From contig NZ_FCNY02000009.1 of the NCBI RefSeq assembly GCF_001544575.2, forward strand, positions 62,001-126,000: DNA of 64,000 nt, in the 5' to 3' direction. The position numbers and the translations under genes were made by a program. Origin of the DNA: Caballeronia cordobensis (GTDB taxonomy: Bacteria > Pseudomonadota > Gammaproteobacteria > Burkholderiales > Burkholderiaceae). This document shows, piece by piece, positions 1 to 8,179 of the stretch; position 1 is the first letter of the stretch, and every line of letters starts with the position of its first letter. Under the pieces are notes generated by a model, which was given only the letters and a program-made list of their open reading frames with translations, made no database searches and had not been told where the DNA came from.

Positions 1-1214
1 GCGCCGCGATGATTCCGACCGTGTTCACGACGGCCTTCGTGCTCTTTCCCGGCAAGCAGCGGCTGATCGCATCGACGACCATCGGCGCGCTGGCCTCGCT
101 CGCGCCCGCGGTCGGCCCGGTGATCGGCGGATGGATCACGGATCAGTGGTCGTGGCATTGGCTGTTCTATCTGAACGTCGTGCCCGGTCTCGTCGTGGCG
201 GTACTCGTGCCGAAGTACGTGCATATCGACGAGCCGAATCTTGCGTTGCTGAAGAAGGGCGACTATCTCGGCATCGCGCTGATGTCCGGCTTTCTCGGCT
301 GTCTGGAGTACGTGCTCGAAGAAGGGCCGCGCAAGAACTGGTTCGGCGACGACGCGATCATCGCGTGTGCATGGATCTCCGGGATTTGCGGCTTTCTCTT
401 TCTCGTGCACGCGTTCACGGCGAAAGATCCGGTTGTCGATCTGCGCGCGCTCGCGGTGCGCAACTTCGCGATCGGCAGTCTGCTTTCGTTCGTGACGGGC
501 ATCGGCATTTTCGTCTCGGTGTTTCTGACGCCCGTGTTTCTCGCCCGCGTGCGCGGTTTCGATTCGCTGCATACGGGTCTCGCGCTGCTTTCCGTCGGCT
601 GTTTTCAGTTGATCGCCATCGGCTTTTATGGCTTCGCGACGCGCTACTTCGACATGCGCGTGCTGCTCGCCTTCGGTCTGATCTGCTTCGGCGCGGGCTG
701 TTATCTCTATACGCCGCTGACGCACGACTGGGGCTGGCAAGAATTCCTTCTGCCGCAAGCGCTGCGCGGCATCGGCCAGCAATTCGCCGTGCCGCCCATC
801 GTGACGATGGCGCTCGGCTCGCTGCCGCCGTCGCGGCTCAAATCGGCCAGCGGTCTGTTCAATCTGATGCGCAATCTCGGCGGCGCGATCGGCATTGCGG
901 TCAGCGCGACGATGCTCAACGACCGTCTCAATCTGCACTACCTGCGCCTGAACGAGAACGTGACGATCGGCCGCCCGGTCATCGACGATCTGTTGTCGCG
1001 CAGCTCCGCCCATCTCGCGTCCGTCGCGGGCGATGCGCTGAACGCGTCGCAAGCGGGACTCGCCTCGCTGCATGCGCTCGTGATGCGCGAAGCGCTCGTG
1101 CTGACGTTCGCCGACTGCTTCTACGTGCTCGCGCTGTGTTTTCTCGTCGGCCTCGCGACGGTGTTCTTCGCGAAGCCGATCACGACCGCGCCGCCGTCGT
1201 CGGATGCGCATTGA
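1..1214 (+). CDS. DHA2-family MFS multidrug efflux pump (5' truncated by window edge)
   Basis: Proton-coupled drug or aromatic-compound exporter of the inner membrane, EmrB/DHA2 type. The frame is open to the left edge and the visible part (about 403 residues) begins in the conserved GAMIPTVFTTAF-like segment that normally lies near residue 110 of a roughly 510-residue EmrB, so the first three or so membrane helices lie outside the window. Visible features are the APAVGPVIGGWITD stretch (antiporter motif C region), WSWHWLFYLNVVPG, and several further hydrophobic helices. The next gene, 27 bp downstream on the same strand, is a NodT-type outer-membrane factor, so this is probably the pump of a tripartite system whose HlyD-like adaptor would lie upstream. 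The substrate cannot be read from sequence. Confidence 0.9.
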   Translation, partial: AAMIPTVFTTAFVLFPGKQRLIASTTIGALASLAPAVGPVIGGWITDQWSWHWLFYLNVVPGLVVAVLVPKYVHIDEPNLALLKKGDYLGIALMSGFLGCLEYVLEEGPRKNWFGDDAIIACAWISGICGFLFLVHAFTAKDPVVDLRALAVRNFAIGSLLSFVTGIGIFVSVFLTPVFLARVRGFDSLHTGLALLSVGCFQLIAIGFYGFATRYFDMRVLLAFGLICFGAGCYLYTPLTHDWGWQEFLLPQALRGIGQQFAVPPIVTMALGSLPPSRLKSASGLFNLMRNLGGAIGIAVSATMLNDRLNLHYLRLNENVTIGRPVIDDLLSRSSAHLASVAGDALNASQAGLASLHALVMREALVLTFADCFYVLALCFLVGLATVFFAKPITTAPPSSDAH

Positions 1215-1241
1215 ACCGGGTCTTATCTGGATGCTTCGATC

Positions 1242-2696
1242 ATGAAGAAACTGCTTGCCGAAATACTCGCGTGTCTGACGCTCGCCGCATGCGCGGTGCA
1301 GCCCGCCACGCACGCCGATCTGCCCGCGAAAGTGAACGCGACCGCGCCCGCCGGCTGGAGCGTCGATGTGCCGAAACAGGACGCCGATCCCACCGCGTGG
1401 TGGAACCAGTTCAACGACCCGGCGATGCATGAACTGGTCGCGTCGGTGCTGAACGACAACCTCGACGTGCAGGCCGCGGTCGAACGCGTGAAGCAGGCAC
1501 AGGCGCTGACGACGCAACGCCGCGCCGCGCTGCTGCCGCAACTCGATCTGGGCGCGGGCGGATCGTACACGCGCCAGAACACGCCGCCGCCGCTTGGCTA
1601 TGTGAAGCAGGCCGGCATCGGCCTCAATCTCAGCTGGACGCCCGATGTCTTCGGCGGCGAGCGTCTGGAACTGCTGGCGTCGCAGGCGCAGCTTGTTGGC
1701 CGCGAACATGCGGCGGATCAGATCAGGCTCGCGCTCGCGGCGAATACGGCGGGCGCGTATATCGATCTGCGCTGGGCGCAGGCGGAACTGAAAATCCTGC
1801 AAGACAACCGCGAGATTCGCGAGCGCGCGCTGAAGCTCACGCAGCGCCGTCTGCAATACGGCCTGTCGACGCAACTCGATGTCGCGCGTGCGCAGAATCA
1901 GTTGAGCGATCTGCTCTCGCGCATTCCGCGCACGCAGGCGACGATTCAGCATCAACTGAGCCTGATCGCGGTGTATTCGGGCCGCACGCCCGAGTCCGTC
2001 GACCGGCTGATGCTCGCGAACGCGGGGCCCGCGCCCGTCATTCCCGTGCCCGCGAATGGCGCGCCCAACATGCTCCCGTCCGATGCGTTGCTGCGCCGCC
2101 CGGACGTGCTCGTCGCGTATGCGACCGTGCAGCAGCGCGCGGCGGAAGTGGGCGTCGCGCGGGCGGAGCGTTATCCGAAGTTTTCGCTGCGGCTTTCCGA
2201 TGGCCTGCTCGCCTCGTCGTATCTCGGCTTGCCGACCCTGACCGACAATCTCTTTTCGGCGGCGCTCAACGCGACCAGCCCGATCTTCAACGCGGGGCGC
2301 ATCACCGCGGAGATCGAGCAGAACGAGAGCCGGATGCGCGAGTCGGAATTGCGCCTGCATCAGACCATGCTCGAAGCGCTGAAGGACGTGGAAGACACGC
2401 GCAGCGATCTCGTCAGCACGACCGAGTCGACCGCGCGCCTGACCGATGCGCTCGCCGCGTCGGGCCAGTCGCTCACGCTCTCGTCGCAGTTGTACAAGGG
2501 CGGCGCGGCCAGCTTCCTCGATGTGCTCGACGCGCAGCAATCGTATCTGCGCGACGCCGATGCGCTGAATCAATCGAAGCGTGAACACGCGCTCGCGGCG
2601 GTAGCGCTGTATCGCTCGCTGGGCGGCGGATGGAGCGTGACCGGCGATGACGGCGTCATCGAGACCGCGAACGCAAAAACGGAGACGACGAAATGA
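1242..2696 (+). CDS. NodT-family outer-membrane efflux lipoprotein
   Basis: Outer-membrane channel of an RND- or MFS-type tripartite efflux system, 484 residues, the usual size for the TolC/OprM/NodT family. The N-terminus is a lipoprotein signal with lipobox LTLAAC (Cys17), followed by two OEP repeats typical of the family: a first with the DPTAWWNQFNDP signature and long helices, and a second starting around the SDALLRRPDVLVAYATVQ segment, which is strongly diagnostic. It lies 27 bp after the MFS pump and its stop codon overlaps the start of the following thioesterase (ATGA), so the three are probably cotranscribed. It may export aromatic acids or drugs; this is inference from family only. 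Confidence 0.93.
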   Translation: MKKLLAEILACLTLAACAVQPATHADLPAKVNATAPAGWSVDVPKQDADPTAWWNQFNDPAMHELVASVLNDNLDVQAAVERVKQAQALTTQRRAALLPQLDLGAGGSYTRQNTPPPLGYVKQAGIGLNLSWTPDVFGGERLELLASQAQLVGREHAADQIRLALAANTAGAYIDLRWAQAELKILQDNREIRERALKLTQRRLQYGLSTQLDVARAQNQLSDLLSRIPRTQATIQHQLSLIAVYSGRTPESVDRLMLANAGPAPVIPVPANGAPNMLPSDALLRRPDVLVAYATVQQRAAEVGVARAERYPKFSLRLSDGLLASSYLGLPTLTDNLFSAALNATSPIFNAGRITAEIEQNESRMRESELRLHQTMLEALKDVEDTRSDLVSTTESTARLTDALAASGQSLTLSSQLYKGGAASFLDVLDAQQSYLRDADALNQSKREHALAAVALYRSLGGGWSVTGDDGVIETANAKTETTK

Positions 2697-3142
2697 GCAT
2701 GGTCGAAGAAACGGGCGCGGGCCTCGACGGCCTCTCGCAACTGCGCAAGCTGATCGCGTGCAAGCGCAGGCCGGGCATCATGGTGTCGCTGGATCTGGAA
2801 TTCGTCGAAGTCGAGGCGGGCAGGGCGGTGTTCGCGGGCGTGCCGGGCGATCACGCGTACAACCCCATCGGCACCGTGCACGGCGGCTATGCCGCGACGC
2901 TGCTCGATTCCGCCTGCGGATGCGCGGTGCATTCGTGCCTGACCGCGACGCAGGCCTATACGACGCTCGAACTGAAAGTGGCGTATCACAAGGCGATCAC
3001 GCGCGATTCGGGCATGCTGCGCGCCGAAGGGCGCGTGCTCTCGATCGGCCGCCGCGCCGCGTTCGCGCAAGCGTCGCTCAAGGATGCGAGCGGCTGGTTG
3101 TTCGCGTCGGCGACCTCGACCTTGCTCGTCATGGAGCGCTGA
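2693..3142 (+). CDS. PaaI-family hotdog thioesterase
   Basis: Cytoplasmic acyl-CoA thioesterase of the PaaI/4HBT hotdog superfamily, 149 residues. The signature NPIGTVHGGYAATLLDSACGCAV contains the HGG loop and the helix that shapes the active site. The start overlaps the preceding efflux-channel stop by 4 bp (ATGA), which implies translational coupling to the efflux genes. An enzyme hydrolysing an aryl- or acyl-CoA next to an exporter would make sense if the free acid is the exported compound, but that link is inference. It ends before a hairpin at 3148-3172 that separates it from the convergent aminotransferase. Confidence 0.9.
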   Translation: MSMVEETGAGLDGLSQLRKLIACKRRPGIMVSLDLEFVEVEAGRAVFAGVPGDHAYNPIGTVHGGYAATLLDSACGCAVHSCLTATQAYTTLELKVAYHKAITRDSGMLRAEGRVLSIGRRAAFAQASLKDASGWLFASATSTLLVMER

Positions 3143-3147
3143 AAAGC

Positions 3148-3172
3148 CCGGTTCCTCATCGAAAGGAACCGG
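3148..3172. terminator. Hairpin between convergent genes, likely bidirectional terminator
   Basis: Perfect 9-bp stem CCGGTTCCT (3148-3156) and AGGAACCGG (3164-3172) with a 7-nt loop. On the minus strand it is followed by a short T run (CTTTTC), so it best serves the leftward aminotransferase transcript. It lies in the 42-bp gap between two convergent genes. T-tracts are short, so strength is uncertain. Confidence 0.55.
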
Positions 3173-3184
3173 ACTGAACGCGCT

Positions 3185-4513
3185 TTATTTCACGCTTTCC
3201 AGCGCCTTTCTCACCGTGCCGAAGATCTGATCGATCTGATCGTCTTCGATGATGAGCGGCGGCGAGAACGCGAGGATATCGCCGGTATAGCGCACGAGCA
3301 CGCCCGCTTCGAAGCACTTGACGAACACTTCGTACGCGCGCGCGCCGGGCGCGCCTTCGCGCGGTTCCAGCTCGATGCCCGCCACGAGCCCGAGATTGCG
3401 AATGTCCTTCACATAAGGCGCGTCGCGCAGCGCGTGCGCGGCGCTCTCGAACTTCTCGGCCTTCGATGCCGCGCGCTCGAACAGCTTGTCGCGCGTATAG
3501 AGATCGAGCGTCGCGATCGCCGCCGCGGTCGCGACCGGATGCGCCGAGTACGTATAGCCGTGGAACAGTTCGATGGCGTTGGCCGCGCCCGCATTCACCA
3601 CCGTGTCGTGCACGTTGCGATGCGCGGCGACCGCGCCCATCGGAATGGTTGCGTTGTTGATCGCCTTGGCCATCGTGATCATATCGGGCGTCACACCGAA
3701 ATACTCGCTCGCGGTGGCCTTGCCGAGACGGCCGAAACCGGTGATGACTTCGTCGAAGATCAGGAGAATGCCGTGCTTCGTGCAGATGTCGCGCAGCTTC
3801 TGCAAGTAGCCCTTCGGCGGCACCAGCACGCCGGTCGAGCCCGCGAGCGGCTCCACGATCACGGCCGCGATCGTCGATGCATCGTGCAGCGCGACGATGC
3901 GCTCCAGTTCGTCGGCGAGATGCTCGCCCCATGCGGGCTGGCCCTTGGTGAACGCGTTGTGCCCGAGATCGTGCGTATGCGGCAGATGATCGACCGACGG
4001 CAGCAGCGCGCCCGAAAACGTCTTGCGGTTCGGCGCGATGCCGCCGACCGAAATGCCGCCGAAGCCGACGCCGTGATACCCGCGCTCGCGGCCGATCAGG
4101 CGCGTGCGCTGGCCTTCGCCGCGCGCGCGGTGATAAGCGAGCGCAATCTTCAGCGCAGTATCGACGGATTCCGAGCCCGAGTTCGTGAAGAAGATGCGAT
4201 CGAGGCCTTGCGGCATGAGCCCGGCCACTTTGGTCGCCGCTTCGAAGGCGAGCGGATGGCCCATCTGGAAGGTCGGCGCGAAGTCGAGCGTCGAGAGCGT
4301 CTTTTGCACCGCGTCGACGATTTCCTCGCGGCAATGGCCCGCGTTCACGCACCAGAGGCCCGCCGTGCCGTCGAGCACTTCGCGGCCATCGGTCGAGCGG
4401 TAATACATGCCTTTCGCGCTTTCGAGCAGGCGCGGCGCGGCCTTGAACTGCCGATTGGCGGTGAAGGGCATCCAGAACGACGACAGGTCGTCGATGACGG
4501 GGCGGGCATTCAT
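3185..4513 (-). CDS. Beta-alanine:pyruvate (omega-amino acid) aminotransferase
   Basis: PLP-dependent class-III transaminase, 442 residues, transferring the omega-amino group of beta-alanine or related omega-amino acids to pyruvate to give malonate semialdehyde and alanine. Visible signatures: FWMPFTANRQFK at the N-terminus (typical of the OapT/BauA group), FFTNSGSESVDTALK around residue 110 for phosphate binding, the LIFDEVITGFGR motif (Asp254) and PLP lysine Lys283 in MAKAINNATIPMGAV. The start ATG is preceded by a strong AAGGAGGAG-type ribosome site. It is divergent from a MocR-type PLP regulator at 4669, the usual arrangement for a regulator and its aminotransferase target. No malonate-semialdehyde dehydrogenase (mmsA) is adjacent, so the pathway continues elsewhere. 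Confidence 0.92.
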   Translation of the reverse strand: MNARPVIDDLSSFWMPFTANRQFKAAPRLLESAKGMYYRSTDGREVLDGTAGLWCVNAGHCREEIVDAVQKTLSTLDFAPTFQMGHPLAFEAATKVAGLMPQGLDRIFFTNSGSESVDTALKIALAYHRARGEGQRTRLIGRERGYHGVGFGGISVGGIAPNRKTFSGALLPSVDHLPHTHDLGHNAFTKGQPAWGEHLADELERIVALHDASTIAAVIVEPLAGSTGVLVPPKGYLQKLRDICTKHGILLIFDEVITGFGRLGKATASEYFGVTPDMITMAKAINNATIPMGAVAAHRNVHDTVVNAGAANAIELFHGYTYSAHPVATAAAIATLDLYTRDKLFERAASKAEKFESAAHALRDAPYVKDIRNLGLVAGIELEPREGAPGARAYEVFVKCFEAGVLVRYTGDILAFSPPLIIEDDQIDQIFGTVRKALESVK

Positions 4514-4547
4514 GACGGGTCTCCTCCTTGGAAAGTTCGGTCACTGC

Positions 4548-4637
4548 ACTGTATTCCTCGGCAAAATTGCGCGGCATAGACAGTTGCTTGACTGCGCTGC
4601 CAACTGTGCTGGCAAAATGTCGCAAACTGTATTGGCC
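4548..4637. promoter_or_regulatory. Repeated ACTGT boxes, candidate MocR operator
   Basis: Three direct copies of an ACTGT box lie in the divergent intergenic region: ACTGTATT at 4548-4555, ACTGTGCTGGC at 4603-4613 and ACTGTATTGGCC at 4626-4637. A fourth copy is inverted (ACAGTT, 4580-4585), making an inverted pair CAGTTG 4581-4586 / CAACTG 4601-4606. Family knowledge: MocR/GabR-type regulators bind direct repeats in the region shared with a divergent aminotransferase gene. The match to that architecture is the basis for the call; binding is inferred. Confidence 0.5.
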
Positions 4638-4668
4638 GATGCGCCCGAGCCGGGCTATCCTCGAATTC

Positions 4669-6084
4669 ATGATCGAACTCAAGCTGGAGCGCGGCTCGCG
4701 TCAGGCGCCGACGCTCGTCGAACAACTGGTGCGCGCGTTCGCCACGGCGATCGAGGAGCAGACCTTGCGCGCGGGCGCGCTGCTGCCGTCGGTGCGGCGG
4801 CTCGCCGAAACGCAGGACCTGAGCACCTTCACGGTGACGGAAGCGTATGGCCGGCTCGTCTCGATGGGCCTCGTCACCGCGCGGCGCGGCTCGGGTTATC
4901 GCGTGGCCGTGCGCGCGCAGAGCGAGCGCGTGCGGGCCGTCGAGTGGCAGCCGCCGAGCCTCACCGCGACCTGGCTCCTGTCGGACGTCTTCGCCGATCA
5001 TTCCGTGCCGATCAAGTCCGGCTGCGGCTGGCTGCCTAACGAATGGGTCAACGAAAGCGGCCTGCAACACGCGCTGCGCGCGGTGAGCCGCGTGCCGGCG
5101 GCGCGCATCGCCGATTACGGGCATCCGTATGGCTTCGCGCCGCTGCGCGAGCGGATCGCGGAGCAACTGGATCGTCACGGCCTGCCCGTCGATGCCGCGT
5201 CCAACGTGCTGCTGACCGCGGGCGCGACGCAGGCGCTCGATCTCATCGTGCGCACCTTGCTGCGCGCGGGCGACGCGGTTGTCGTCGAAGATCCGGGCTA
5301 CTGCAATCTGCTGCAGATCCTGCGGCTTGCCGGGCTCGACGTGCACGGCGTGCCGCGCACCGTCGCGGGCATCGATACGGACGTGTTCGAGCGCATCGTG
5401 ATCGAGCATCGGCCGAAAGCGGTTTTTCTCAACACGACCTTGCAGAACCCGACCGGCGCGACCTTCGGCATGGCGTCGGCGTTTCGTCTGATGCAGATCG
5501 CGGAGCGGCACGGCCTGTGGGTCGTCGAGGACGATGTGAACCGCGAGCTCGCGCCGCCCGGCGCGCCCCTGCTCGCGGCGATGGAAGGCCTGAGCCGCGT
5601 GCTGTACGTCGGCGGCTTTGCGAAGACGATCACGCCCGCGCTGCGCTGCGGTTATGTCGTCGCGGAGCGGGACGTGCTGCGCGAACTGGCGCGCACGAAA
5701 ATGGCCGTGGGACTGACGTCGTCGGAGGCGACCGAGCGCATCGTCGAGAAAGTGCTGACGGAAGGGCGCTACGCGCGGCACGTCGAGTTTGTCGTGGAGA
5801 AGCTGAAGGACGCGCATGCGCTCGTCGAAGACCGCATGGATGCGCTGGGCATCGCGCTGTTCCGAAGACCGCGCGCGGGATTGTTCGTGTGGGGCGCGCT
5901 GCCGATCGATCCCGCCGAAGGCAGCGCTGTCGCGACGCGCGCCTTGCAACACGGCATCTGGCTCGCGCCGGGTTCCTATTTCAGGCCCGGCGATGCCGAG
6001 AGCGCATCGTTTCGATTCAACGTCCCTTATTCCGCGGACGATGCGCTCTGGGCATTTCTGGAAAAAACGATTAAAGCGATTTAA
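4669..6084 (+). CDS. MocR/GabR-type PLP-dependent transcriptional regulator
   Basis: GntR winged-helix DNA-binding domain (about residues 10-80, with the RAGALLPSVRRLAE and TVTEAYGRLVSMGL elements) fused to a fold-type I aminotransferase-like domain that binds PLP and an amino-acid effector; 471 residues, normal for the family. The PLP lysine is Lys319 in VGGFAKTITPALRCGY, and NPTGATFG and EDDVNRELAPPG match the conserved PLP pocket. The ATG at 4669 is chosen because the preceding in-frame codons overlap the operator-like repeats and the family begins close to the GntR domain; no strong ribosome site is visible. It is divergent from the beta-alanine aminotransferase and probably activates it, perhaps with beta-alanine or GABA as effector (inference). 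Confidence 0.88.
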   Translation: MIELKLERGSRQAPTLVEQLVRAFATAIEEQTLRAGALLPSVRRLAETQDLSTFTVTEAYGRLVSMGLVTARRGSGYRVAVRAQSERVRAVEWQPPSLTATWLLSDVFADHSVPIKSGCGWLPNEWVNESGLQHALRAVSRVPAARIADYGHPYGFAPLRERIAEQLDRHGLPVDAASNVLLTAGATQALDLIVRTLLRAGDAVVVEDPGYCNLLQILRLAGLDVHGVPRTVAGIDTDVFERIVIEHRPKAVFLNTTLQNPTGATFGMASAFRLMQIAERHGLWVVEDDVNRELAPPGAPLLAAMEGLSRVLYVGGFAKTITPALRCGYVVAERDVLRELARTKMAVGLTSSEATERIVEKVLTEGRYARHVEFVVEKLKDAHALVEDRMDALGIALFRRPRAGLFVWGALPIDPAEGSAVATRALQHGIWLAPGSYFRPGDAESASFRFNVPYSADDALWAFLEKTIKAI

Positions 6085-6102
6085 AAACGGTCACGCCATT
6101 AT

Positions 6103-6363
6103 TTATTGCGCGACTTGTGAAGACGTGGAAGCCGAAACCTGTCCGCGCTGATTTTGCGCCGTGCGTTCCGTATTGCCGAAATCGCTGCGTCCTTGCGCGG
6201 ATTCTTCCGCGGCGAAGGTTTGTGCGCTGACGCCATGCTGCGAAGCCGGCGCGCCGACATCCGGACGATAATGCGGCGCGGGACCATAACCGCTTGCGAA
6301 CGCGGAACCGGCAAATACCGAACTCAATGCAATGGCAAAGCTCACTACGAGTCGCTTGTTCAC
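6103..6363 (-). CDS. Small secreted hypothetical protein
   Basis: An 86-residue protein starting at a GTG codon (VNKRLVVSFAIALSSVFAGSAFA) that is a clear Sec signal peptide with AFA cleavage near residue 22. The mature part of about 60 residues is Gly/Pro/Gln/Ser-rich with no recognisable domain (SGYGPAPHYRPDV, QTFAAEESAQGRSDFGNTERTAQ). GTG was preferred to the upstream ATG because a GGAG site sits 7 nt before it and the signal peptide starts exactly there. Function unknown. It resembles the many small periplasmic proteins of Burkholderia-group genomes. Confidence 0.7.
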   Translation of the reverse strand: MNKRLVVSFAIALSSVFAGSAFASGYGPAPHYRPDVGAPASQHGVSAQTFAAEESAQGRSDFGNTERTAQNQRGQVSASTSSQVAQ

Positions 6364-6536
6364 AGAGTGCTCCAATGGAAATATGAGGAACGGCAATCGG
6401 AAAGCGCGTCGTTCGATTCGACACGCCCCCGACTTGTGAACGCAGTGTAGAAGGCATTCGCCAGTTTTTAATCGAGCGAAAAGCCAATTGAGTTTTCGTC
6501 GATCTCAAACAATGGGATAAAGCGGTGCGCCGCGCA

Positions 6537-7190
6537 TCATGCGGATGGGCCGTCGTTCGCCGGCGGTATGGGCGTCGCCGGTGTGTCCGGTGCGGGTTGC
6601 TGCGGCGCAGGTGCGTTGGCTTCTTCGGGCGCCGCGGCTTGCGCGGCGCGTTTGCGTGGCGCGGCGCGCTTTGCCGCTGGCTTCGGTGCTGGCTTTGCCG
6701 CGGGCTTCGCCGTTTTAGCCGCGCTGGTCTTTTTGGCGGCGGGCGCCGTGGCGGATTTTTTCGCCGCGCTTGCGCGGGTCCGTGTGGCTTTCTTCGCTGC
6801 CGTCTTCGGCTTCTCCGCGCTTTCGACGGCTTGCGCGTCGATCAGAAACTTGCTGCGGTCCTTCACGTTCGCGATCCACGCCGGCGGCCGCGCCCAGCCG
6901 CTCCATGTTTCGCCCGTCTCCGGATTGCGATACTTCGCGGGCAGCTTGCCCTTTTTGGCGAGCTTGGTCATCGTTTCATGGCGGCCCGCCGGCGCGGGAT
7001 ACGCGACGCGCGGCTTCTTGGCGGGCTTCGTCTTTTTGCCGTGACGGGCGATATCGTCGGTCGTGAGGCCGTGCCGCTCCATCAGCGCGCGGATATCGTC
7101 GAGCACGGCTTGCGCGCGTTGCGCGATCAGCCGTTCCGCCTGCGCCTGGAGTTTCTTCAGCCTGGCTTGTATCTGCTTGAGCGTCGCCAT
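6537..7190 (-). CDS. H-NS-family nucleoid protein with histone-H1-like tail
   Basis: Nucleoid-associated DNA-binding protein, 217 residues, about twice the usual 100 residues of Burkholderia H-NS proteins. Residues 1-50 form a charged helix for oligomerisation (LKKLQAQAERLIAQRAQAV). Residues 76-107 hold the H-NS DNA-binding core, KYRNPETGETWSGWARPPAW, whose WSGWARPPAW loop is the AT-hook-like minor-groove element. Residues 128-190 are a Lys/Ala/Pro-rich tail with KPAAKPAPK-type repeats like bacterial histone-H1 proteins, and the last 30 residues are acidic/Pro-rich. The tail should add non-specific DNA binding. Alone in its transcription unit, with a 10-bp hairpin upstream at 7220-7245. Confidence 0.88.
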   Translation of the reverse strand: MATLKQIQARLKKLQAQAERLIAQRAQAVLDDIRALMERHGLTTDDIARHGKKTKPAKKPRVAYPAPAGRHETMTKLAKKGKLPAKYRNPETGETWSGWARPPAWIANVKDRSKFLIDAQAVESAEKPKTAAKKATRTRASAAKKSATAPAAKKTSAAKTAKPAAKPAPKPAAKRAAPRKRAAQAAAPEEANAPAPQQPAPDTPATPIPPANDGPSA

Positions 7191-7219
7191 CCCGGTCTCC
7201 TTTTCGTGAAGGCGCTAGT

Positions 7220-7245
7220 GCGAGCCGGCCCGCGAGCCGGCTCGC
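7220..7245. terminator. Intergenic hairpin downstream of the ArgT-like gene
   Basis: Perfect 10-bp inverted repeat GCGAGCCGGC (7220-7229) and GCCGGCTCGC (7236-7245) with a 6-nt loop, in the gap between the ArgT-like gene end and the H-NS start. There is no T-tract on the minus strand, so it may be a pause site or mRNA 3'-end stabiliser rather than a classical intrinsic terminator. Confidence 0.45.
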
Positions 7246-7255
7246 TTACTCTTCT

Positions 7256-8035
7256 TTACTCGCCGTAGATATCGAAGTCAAAGTACTTCTGCTCGATGCG
7301 CTTGTACGTGCCGTCCTTGATCATCGCGGCAATGGCGCCGTCGAGCTTCTCTTTCAGATCGGTATCTTCCTTGCGCAGGCCGATCGCGGTGCCGGGTCCG
7401 AAGATCGCGCTGTCTTCCAGCGCGCCGCCCGCGAAACCGTAGGGCTTGCCGCGCGGCGTTTCGAGAAAGCCGCGTTCGGCCTGCACGGCGTTTTGCAGCG
7501 AGGCGTCGAGACGGCCCGCGAGCAAGTCCGCATAGACCTGATCCTGATCCGCGTACGACACGACCTTCACGCCCTTGGCGCCCCAGTGCGCCTTCGCATA
7601 GGTTTCCTGCATCGAGCCCTGCTCGACGCCCACGGTCTTGCCCGCGAGCGATTCCGCCGTCGGCTGGATGGCCGAATCGCGCTTCGTCACGAGGCGCGTG
7701 GGTACGTGAAAGAGCTTGCTGGAGAAGGCGATCTGCTTGACGCGCGCGGGCGTCATGGACATCGTGGAGAGCACGGCGTCGAACTTGCGCGATTTGAGGC
7801 CCGGAATCATGCCGTCGAATGCATTCTCGACCCACACGCATTTCGCGTTGAGGCGGCGGCACAGTTCATTGCCGACATCGATGTCGAAGCCGACCAGCGT
7901 GCCGTCGGGCGCTTTCGATTCGAAAGGCGGATAGCTCGCATCGACGCCGAAGCGGATCGTCGACCATTCCTTCGCATGCGCGCCGATCGATACGGTCAGC
8001 AGCGAGCCCAACAACACCATCAACAGCCTCTTCAC
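7256..8035 (-). CDS. Polar amino-acid ABC transporter substrate-binding protein (ArgT/HisJ type)
   Basis: Periplasmic receptor for basic amino acids, 259 residues. Residues 1-21 are a Sec signal peptide (cleavage after AHA). The SBP_bac_3 fold is shown by IRFGVDASYPPFESKAPDGTLVGFDIDVGNELCRRL at the N-terminus, FDGMIPGLKSRKFDAVLSTMSMTPAR, and the conserved lobe-2 segment GKTVGVEQGS. These are the ArgT/HisJ/LAO subfamily signatures that bind lysine, arginine, ornithine or histidine. No permease or ATPase is next to it, so it is an orphan receptor that must use a transporter encoded elsewhere. A bidirectional hairpin terminator lies upstream at 8121-8156. Confidence 0.92.
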   Translation of the reverse strand: MKRLLMVLLGSLLTVSIGAHAKEWSTIRFGVDASYPPFESKAPDGTLVGFDIDVGNELCRRLNAKCVWVENAFDGMIPGLKSRKFDAVLSTMSMTPARVKQIAFSSKLFHVPTRLVTKRDSAIQPTAESLAGKTVGVEQGSMQETYAKAHWGAKGVKVVSYADQDQVYADLLAGRLDASLQNAVQAERGFLETPRGKPYGFAGGALEDSAIFGPGTAIGLRKEDTDLKEKLDGAIAAMIKDGTYKRIEQKYFDFDIYGE

Positions 8036-8120
8036 GATAGTCCCTTTTTCGATGAGTTATGAAGGTAGGCGGCATGCGCCGCCGACGCCGATTATAGAGG
8101 CGCGTTTCCGGGGCAATAAA

Positions 8121-8156
8121 AAAGCGGCTGCGATTCGCTTGAATCGCAGCCGCTTT
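8121..8156 (-). terminator. Strong intrinsic terminator after the hsp20 pair
   Basis: Perfect 16-bp stem AAAGCGGCTGCGATTC (8121-8136) and GAATCGCAGCCGCTTT (8141-8156) with a GCTT loop. On the minus strand it is followed by a TTTTTATTG tract. It lies 24 bp beyond the second hsp20 stop, so it ends that leftward transcript before the ArgT-like gene. Confidence 0.9.
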
Positions 8157-8179
8157 AAAACGAAATGCTATTGAAGAAG

